The notes beneath the pieces were generated by a model. The model ran no database searches and was not told where the DNA came from. It saw only the letters and a list, made by a program, of their open reading frames with translations. A program made the position numbers and the translations under genes. DNA of 17,592 nucleotides, taken from CAZPEV01 sp964585635. GTDB taxonomy: Bacteria > Zixibacteria > MSB-5A5 > GN15 > JAAZOE01. The DNA lies in NCBI GenBank assembly GCA_964585635.1, contig CAZPEV010000056.1:1-17592 (forward strand). Direction: 5' to 3'. Each line of letters opens with the position of its first letter. Position 1 is the first letter of the stretch. Shown here one piece after another: positions 14,064-17,592 of this stretch.

Positions 14064-14092
14064 TTGACGGGCCGGCCGATTTGGATTATATT
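14064..14092 (+). promoter_or_regulatory. Good sigma-70-type promoter for the lipoprotein gene
   Basis: TTGACG (14064-14069) and TATATT (14087-14092), each five of six matches, are separated by exactly 17 bases. A start near 14099 would leave a leader of about 47 bases to the ATG at 14146, ending in a strong GGGGAGG site. Confidence 0.65.
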
Positions 14093-14145
14093 TTGCCCAT
14101 CAGTCATTCAAGGGCCGAGGCGCCCATCTATCAGGGGAGGTCATC

Positions 14146-15303
14146 ATGCGTGGCGTAACTTGTCGTCCCGGAATGGCCGGGATCGTGGGCGTGCTGGCTC
14201 TGGCGGTTCTTCTTGGCTGCGATTCGCCCAGCGGGCCGGGCGGAGGCGGGGGCGCTGGTCAGGGCATCGCCGCCATGTTTCCTGCCAACCGGGCGCAGAA
14301 TCAGGATTGCAATCTGACCCTGCGCTGGACATATACCGACACCACCGATACCAACGTCCTGTTCGCCGTCAATTTCGGAACCGAATCCCACCCGCCATTG
14401 GTGGCGGAGAGTCTGCACGAGGCCAGCTTTGCGCCGGGCTTCTTGGATCAGAATACGATCTACTATTGGCAGGTGACGGCGCATGGCTCCGGCGGCCCGC
14501 CGCTCCGCAGCCCGGTTATTTCATTTCGCACCCGTAAAATCGGGGGCACCGAGTTTACCTACCCGCTGGCGATCGGCGATCGCTGGGAATATCGGTACAC
14601 GTCGATAGGCTTCAATTACCGACCCGACAGCCTAAGAGATTACTATCCCTGGAACGAAACCGGAACGGCCGCGGCAGAGATCATCAGGCGGGATACGTTA
14701 AACGACACGCTGGCCACCTATGTATTGCATGTTTCCGTAGCGATATCGATCACGGCTTACGAGAGTAACGATTATATGAATAATGCCGCTGACGGCCTTT
14801 ATTTATACGCCTACGACCGCAGCAGTTTCATCGCTCCGGCAAGGGCATGGTGGCGATTCGAGGGAGGATTCGGCCCGAGCGGCGGCCCCGGACCCGACCT
14901 CATCAGCAGCCGATCGGGCGGCCCGCAGCCGGGTGATTCCCTCTATTATGAATCGCCGCCGGTCAGATCGCTGGCCTATCCCCTCGAGGTAGGGAACCAG
15001 TGGGTTATGCGTGAGCTCAACGCCTCGGGATTACCCTGGCGGATCGAAAAGAAAATCATCGATTATGGACCGCAAACTGTGCCGGCCGGAACCTTCGACT
15101 GTTACACGATCCAATGGCTGTGGGATGTTGACGATGATGGCATTTGGGATACCGGTTTTGAGGGATATGATTATGTCGCGCCGCAGGGATTGATCAAACG
15201 GGTGATCATTGTGCATGACCTTTATGCAAGTTCATACGAAGGTCCGGCGGGCTTGTTCGATGTGATGGAAACCATCGAACTGACCGATTACCAGTCGAGA
15301 TAG
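14146..15303 (+). CDS. Lipoprotein with FN3-like domain and repeated YPLxxGxxW motif
   Basis: A 385-residue surface or periplasmic lipoprotein of unknown role. Residues 1-25 form a type II signal sequence ending in the lipobox LLGC, with Cys25 as the lipidated residue, followed by a Ser/Pro/Gly-rich spacer. Residues 43-130 resemble an FN3-type beta-sandwich (PANRAQNQDCNLTLRWTYTD, IYYWQVTAHGSGGPP, PVISFRT), a style common in uncultivated FCB-group surface proteins. Two copies of a motif follow: YPLAIGDRWEY (139-149) and YPLEVGNQWVM (from 278), each starting a half of the C-terminal region. Near the end, DVDDDGIWDTG is acidic and might bind calcium. The ATG at 14146 is supported by GGGGAGG five bases upstream. 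It has its own promoter and terminator. Confidence 0.85.
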   Translation: MRGVTCRPGMAGIVGVLALAVLLGCDSPSGPGGGGGAGQGIAAMFPANRAQNQDCNLTLRWTYTDTTDTNVLFAVNFGTESHPPLVAESLHEASFAPGFLDQNTIYYWQVTAHGSGGPPLRSPVISFRTRKIGGTEFTYPLAIGDRWEYRYTSIGFNYRPDSLRDYYPWNETGTAAAEIIRRDTLNDTLATYVLHVSVAISITAYESNDYMNNAADGLYLYAYDRSSFIAPARAWWRFEGGFGPSGGPGPDLISSRSGGPQPGDSLYYESPPVRSLAYPLEVGNQWVMRELNASGLPWRIEKKIIDYGPQTVPAGTFDCYTIQWLWDVDDDGIWDTGFEGYDYVAPQGLIKRVIIVHDLYASSYEGPAGLFDVMETIELTDYQSR

Positions 15304-15316
15304 AACGGATTCTACT

Positions 15317-15396
15317 GCGCCCCCCGTCGGGGCGCGATTCGATCCGATGAAGATACGTTGGGCCGGACCTTTACCGGCCCTTTGTTTTTCTTTTCT
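15317..15396 (+). terminator. Double hairpin terminator after the lipoprotein gene
   Basis: A first stem GCGCCCC/GGGGCGC (15317-15323 with 15329-15335) lies 14 bases after the stop. A second stem GGGCCGG/CCGGCCC (15360-15366 with 15374-15380) is followed by TTTGTTTTTCTTTT (15381-15394), a textbook intrinsic terminator for the plus strand. The second stem also contains the stop codon of the leftward small ORF at 15371-15529. Confidence 0.85.
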
Positions 15397-15529
15397 CGAA
15401 CAGCGCCATCCAGGGGCTGCCGAAGCGTCTTTTCTCCGTTTCGATCAACCGGCGGTCGATGAAATCCGGCACGGTCAACGAGCGCTTCCGGATGCGGTGG
15501 ATCGTGGCGGCGATCCTGGTTTCATTCAC
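15371..15529 (-). CDS. Probable 52-aa basic protein downstream of hemW
   Basis: A leftward ORF from GTG at 15529 to TAA at 15371-15373, starting 30 bases after the hemW stop and in the same frame. The product is strongly basic: it starts MNETRIAATIHRIRKRS, then TVPDFIDRRLIETEKRRFGS, and ends PWMALFEKRKTKGR. Third codon positions are mostly G or C over the first 40 codons, as in the neighbouring real genes, and no other gene occupies this space. No domain is recognised and the ribosome binding site is weak; translation could be coupled to hemW. It might also be the fossil end of a longer gene. HemW itself ends at the normal place, so read-through is not needed to explain it. Confidence 0.5.
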   Translation of the reverse strand: MNETRIAATIHRIRKRSLTVPDFIDRRLIETEKRRFGSPWMALFEKRKTKGR

Positions 15530-15559
15530 CAGCGTTACAGCACTTATCAGACGGATCCC

Positions 15560-16684
15560 TCATCCGACCAGATCGGCGATGATGCTGTCGGCGATCAGGA
15601 AGCCATCGTCGGTCAGCCGCATCCAGCCTTCGTCGTCATCAAGGTGTCCCGACCGAACGTAGCGGCTTGAGGCCGGACCTTGGAGAATATCGATCGCCGC
15701 GGCGCCGAATCTGCGAATCAACCGCGCCTTGTCGATTCCCTCGGCCGTTCTCAGAGACAACATGATCGCTTCCATCAGTTGCTGCTCGCTGGAGAGTTCC
15801 TCAACGAAGGCGATCGGCAGATGCCCCGCCTCCAGCCGGTCGATGTATGCCCCCAGGCTCGGCAGGTTGCCGTAACGGCGATTGTTTGCGAATCCATGAG
15901 CGGCCGGGCCGAGGCCGATATAGGGCGAACCCTGCCAATAGGCGAAGTTATGCCGCGCCAGCCGTCCCGGGCGGGCGAAGTTGGAGACTTCATACCGCAA
16001 ATAGCCTTGATCCACGAGCAGATGCGCGCCGAAACGATACATCGACGCGCAGGTTTCATCATCGGGGAGGGCGATTCGCCCGGCGGCGATCCGATCGGCC
16101 AGGCGCGTTTCCGGTTCGACTGTGAGCTGATAAAATGAAATATGGTCCGGTTCCAGCGCCGCCAGTCGTTCAATATCGATGCGCAGTTGGCGCATCCGCT
16201 GCTGGGGCAGGCCAAAGATCAGATCGGCGGCGATATTCTGGTACCCGGCGGTGCGGCAGAAATAGAAGGCTTGGTAAATATCTTTGATTCGCAACCGGCG
16301 ATTAAGGCGCCGCAGTAGCCCCACGGCAAACGACTGCACGCCGATGACGACCCGGTTGGCTCCCATGGCCAGGGTTTGTGCCGCAAAAGCGGGCCTCAGG
16401 CTTTCCGGGTTGGCTTCAATCGTGAATTCGTAGCCGGGCATCAGGCGGCCATAGGTCAAGACCGTCTCCAGCCATCGCTCCAATAGCTCCGGATCGGCCA
16501 GCGAGGGTGTGCCGCCGCCGATATAGATCGACCCGATATCTATCGGTTCATGCCCGAACGACGACAGAACCGTTTCGGTTTCGTACGTCAGAGCGCGGAA
16601 AAACCGTTCGATCGCCGCTTGAGTGTACCGTTCCTTGTAGAAGTCGCAGTAACTGCAAAGGTTGGTGCAGAAGGGAAAGTGCAA
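15560..16684 (-). CDS. hemW: HemW-type radical SAM protein (heme chaperone)
   Basis: A radical SAM protein of the HemN/HemW group. The cluster motif CxxxCxxC is seen in PFCTNLCSYCDFY, followed by YIGGGTPSLAD, ANPESL and VVIGVQSF. The motif HNFAYWQ (HNxxYW) marks HemW, the heme-delivery protein, against true coproporphyrinogen dehydrogenase HemN. The C-terminal domain ends in the usual way (LTDDGFLIADSIIADLVG). The 5' end is uncertain: homology begins with PLALYLHFPFC, but the only standard start codon in frame after the lepB stop is TTG at 16684, within that strand and without a ribosome binding site; it gives 374 residues. The in-frame ATG at 16954 overlaps lepB by 230 bases and adds low-complexity sequence, so it is rejected. 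The gene follows lepB, likely in one operon. Confidence 0.88.
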   Translation of the reverse strand: MHFPFCTNLCSYCDFYKERYTQAAIERFFRALTYETETVLSSFGHEPIDIGSIYIGGGTPSLADPELLERWLETVLTYGRLMPGYEFTIEANPESLRPAFAAQTLAMGANRVVIGVQSFAVGLLRRLNRRLRIKDIYQAFYFCRTAGYQNIAADLIFGLPQQRMRQLRIDIERLAALEPDHISFYQLTVEPETRLADRIAAGRIALPDDETCASMYRFGAHLLVDQGYLRYEVSNFARPGRLARHNFAYWQGSPYIGLGPAAHGFANNRRYGNLPSLGAYIDRLEAGHLPIAFVEELSSEQQLMEAIMLSLRTAEGIDKARLIRRFGAAAIDILQGPASSRYVRSGHLDDDEGWMRLTDDGFLIADSIIADLVG

Positions 16685-16724
16685 ATACAGGGCGAGCGGT
16701 CCCGGATAGGGATGGAAGATGTGG

Positions 16725-17534
16725 CTATAAGGTCTGTCCCATCCGGTCGAAGCGGACCCGGCGGGAGAAGGAGAGGAGGTTGTGCCAGAGGATTTGGAAG
16801 GATTCCAGGACGTAGGGCGCCTTCCATTGGGGCGCGCTGGGGTCGGGCTCATAGGAGAAGTATACGAAGATCGCCTTGCCTTTAATATAGCTTTTATCGA
16901 CGCATCCCCAGAAGCGGCTGTCCTGGCTGTCGTCCCGGTTGTCGCCCATGACAAAATACTGTCCCTGAGGGACGGTAAATGGCCCGAAGTTGTCGCGCGG
17001 CGACAGTTCGGCGGCCATCACCCGCTGGTCGATGTTTTTGGATTCCCCCGGTATCGGCGCCCCCGCCCCCGTTACCAATACCCCCCTATAGCCGAGATCG
17101 GCCCGCTGCCCCCCCNNNNNNNNNNGCGCCACGGCGCCGTTAACCATTACCACCTTATCGACGATCTCGACCGTCTGCCCGCCGACCGCCACGACCCGCT
17201 TGATGTAATCCTTGGTAGGCTCGACCGGGTTTTGAAAGACGATGACGTCGCCGGCCTTGGGTGATGACGACTGGTAGGCCAGCTTATAAACGAAGATATA
17301 GTCCCCTTCCATCAGGGTATTTTCCATCGAGCCGGAGGAGACGTGGTAGGCCGAGATGATAAACATCCGAATCAGGACCGCCGCCAAAAGGGCGATGGTG
17401 ATCGTTTCGGCATATTCCCGGAAGACCGATTTTTCCCGGCGAAGCCGGCGGCTGCCGCGGGGAGGCTGGACCGCGATACGGGTCGGCGAATCATTGACCT
17501 CAAAGCGCGGCTGGGTATCGGACGACTGCTCCAT
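16725..17534 (-). CDS. lepB: Signal peptidase I
   Basis: A membrane-anchored serine protease that removes signal peptides. Counting from the ATG at 17534 there are 269 residues. One transmembrane anchor lies at about 40-62 (AETITIALLAAVLIRMFII), followed by the catalytic Ser69 in SSGSMENTLMEGD and the general base Lys112 in KDYIKRVVAVGGQ. The signature MGDNRDDSQDSRFWG is near the end. An in-frame TTG at 17564 would add ten residues; neither start has a clear ribosome binding site, so the start is uncertain. Ten Ns at 17116-17125 interrupt the codons after VMVNGAVA, and the next stretch (GGQRADLGYRGVLVTGAGAP) fits the family poorly, so about 20-25 residues may be wrong. The gene is followed by hemW. 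Confidence 0.93.
   Translation of the reverse strand: MEQSSDTQPRFEVNDSPTRIAVQPPRGSRRLRREKSVFREYAETITIALLAAVLIRMFIISAYHVSSGSMENTLMEGDYIFVYKLAYQSSSPKAGDVIVFQNPVEPTKDYIKRVVAVGGQTVEIVDKVVMVNGAVAXXXXGGQRADLGYRGVLVTGAGAPIPGESKNIDQRVMAAELSPRDNFGPFTVPQGQYFVMGDNRDDSQDSRFWGCVDKSYIKGKAIFVYFSYEPDPSAPQWKAPYVLESFQILWHNLLSFSRRVRFDRMGQTL
17116..17125. other. Assembly gap (ten Ns) inside lepB
   Basis: Ten undetermined bases follow a run of C residues. The adjacent sequence (17055-17115) is rich in C runs. The open frame continues across the gap if the gap length is right. Confidence 0.98.
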
Positions 17535-17592
17535 GCTTTTCAGATTATCGGCCGGGCGGGGCAAAAATTGAGCACCGGGGAGCGAACGGCGA

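Noticed and set aside
15560..16954. 464-residue version of hemW starting at ATG 16954
   Set aside because: It would overlap lepB by 230 bases and add about 80 residues of Ser/Pro/Thr-rich sequence that is a shadow of lepB.
1..17592. CRISPR arrays, tRNA or rRNA genes, insertion sequences, prophage or defence genes
   Set aside because: Looked for repeated spaced units, cloverleaf or rRNA signatures and transposase motifs on both strands; none was seen.

Overview
The window looks like a stretch of a bacterial chromosome around the replication origin, from a draft and probably metagenomic assembly. It is GC-rich, has one run of Ns, and shows at least one place (inside dnaA) where the sequence looks corrupted. 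The gene content is bacterial housekeeping: dnaA and dnaN, the block pth-rpsF-rpsR-DUF2232-rplI-DUF151 nuclease, hemW and lepB. Around these lie exported or lipid-anchored proteins with FN3-like and 'YPLxxGxxW' features. That mix recalls uncultivated FCB-type lineages such as Zixibacteria; this is an inference with low confidence.

Layout. (1) 1-2135, read leftward: a possible 38-aa membrane peptide, a one-domain cupin, a terminator, dnaN, and an AT-rich dnaA-dnaN spacer with a large inverted repeat. (2) 2136-3503: dnaA, leftward, one frame throughout but with an in-frame stop and several non-consensus residues exactly at Walker A. (3) 3504-4108: no convincing gene, several DnaA-box-like sites, so a candidate oriC. 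(4) 4109-4513: an Rrf2-family regulator with three Fe-S-type cysteines, leftward, with palindromes upstream and its own terminator. (5) 4825-8159: a rightward operon for peptidyl-tRNA hydrolase, S6, S18, a DUF2232 membrane protein, L9 and a bifunctional-nuclease-domain protein. (6) 8429-10460: a papain-fold cysteine protease (rightward) converging on a diaminopropionate ammonia-lyase-like PLP enzyme (leftward). (7) 10461-15303, rightward: an orphan terminator, a secreted YceI protein, a decayed flavodoxin remnant, an unknown exported protein, a zinc-ribbon membrane protein and a lipoprotein with its own promoter and terminator. (8) 15371-17534, leftward: lepB, hemW and a probable 52-aa basic protein.

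How it fits together: genes left of about 4.5 kb run left, and the ribosomal operon runs right. Together with dnaA, dnaN and the DnaA-box-like sites this suggests replication forks diverging from this region. No CRISPR array, tRNA, rRNA, insertion sequence or recognisable defence or secondary-metabolism cluster was seen, and nothing here amounts to a clearly new multi-gene system. The items most worth a second look are the broken dnaA, the two-part origin candidate with its dnaN-leader inverted repeat, the flavodoxin remnant, two unlisted small proteins, a possible short untranslated transcript before the YceI gene, and a protease with no signal peptide.
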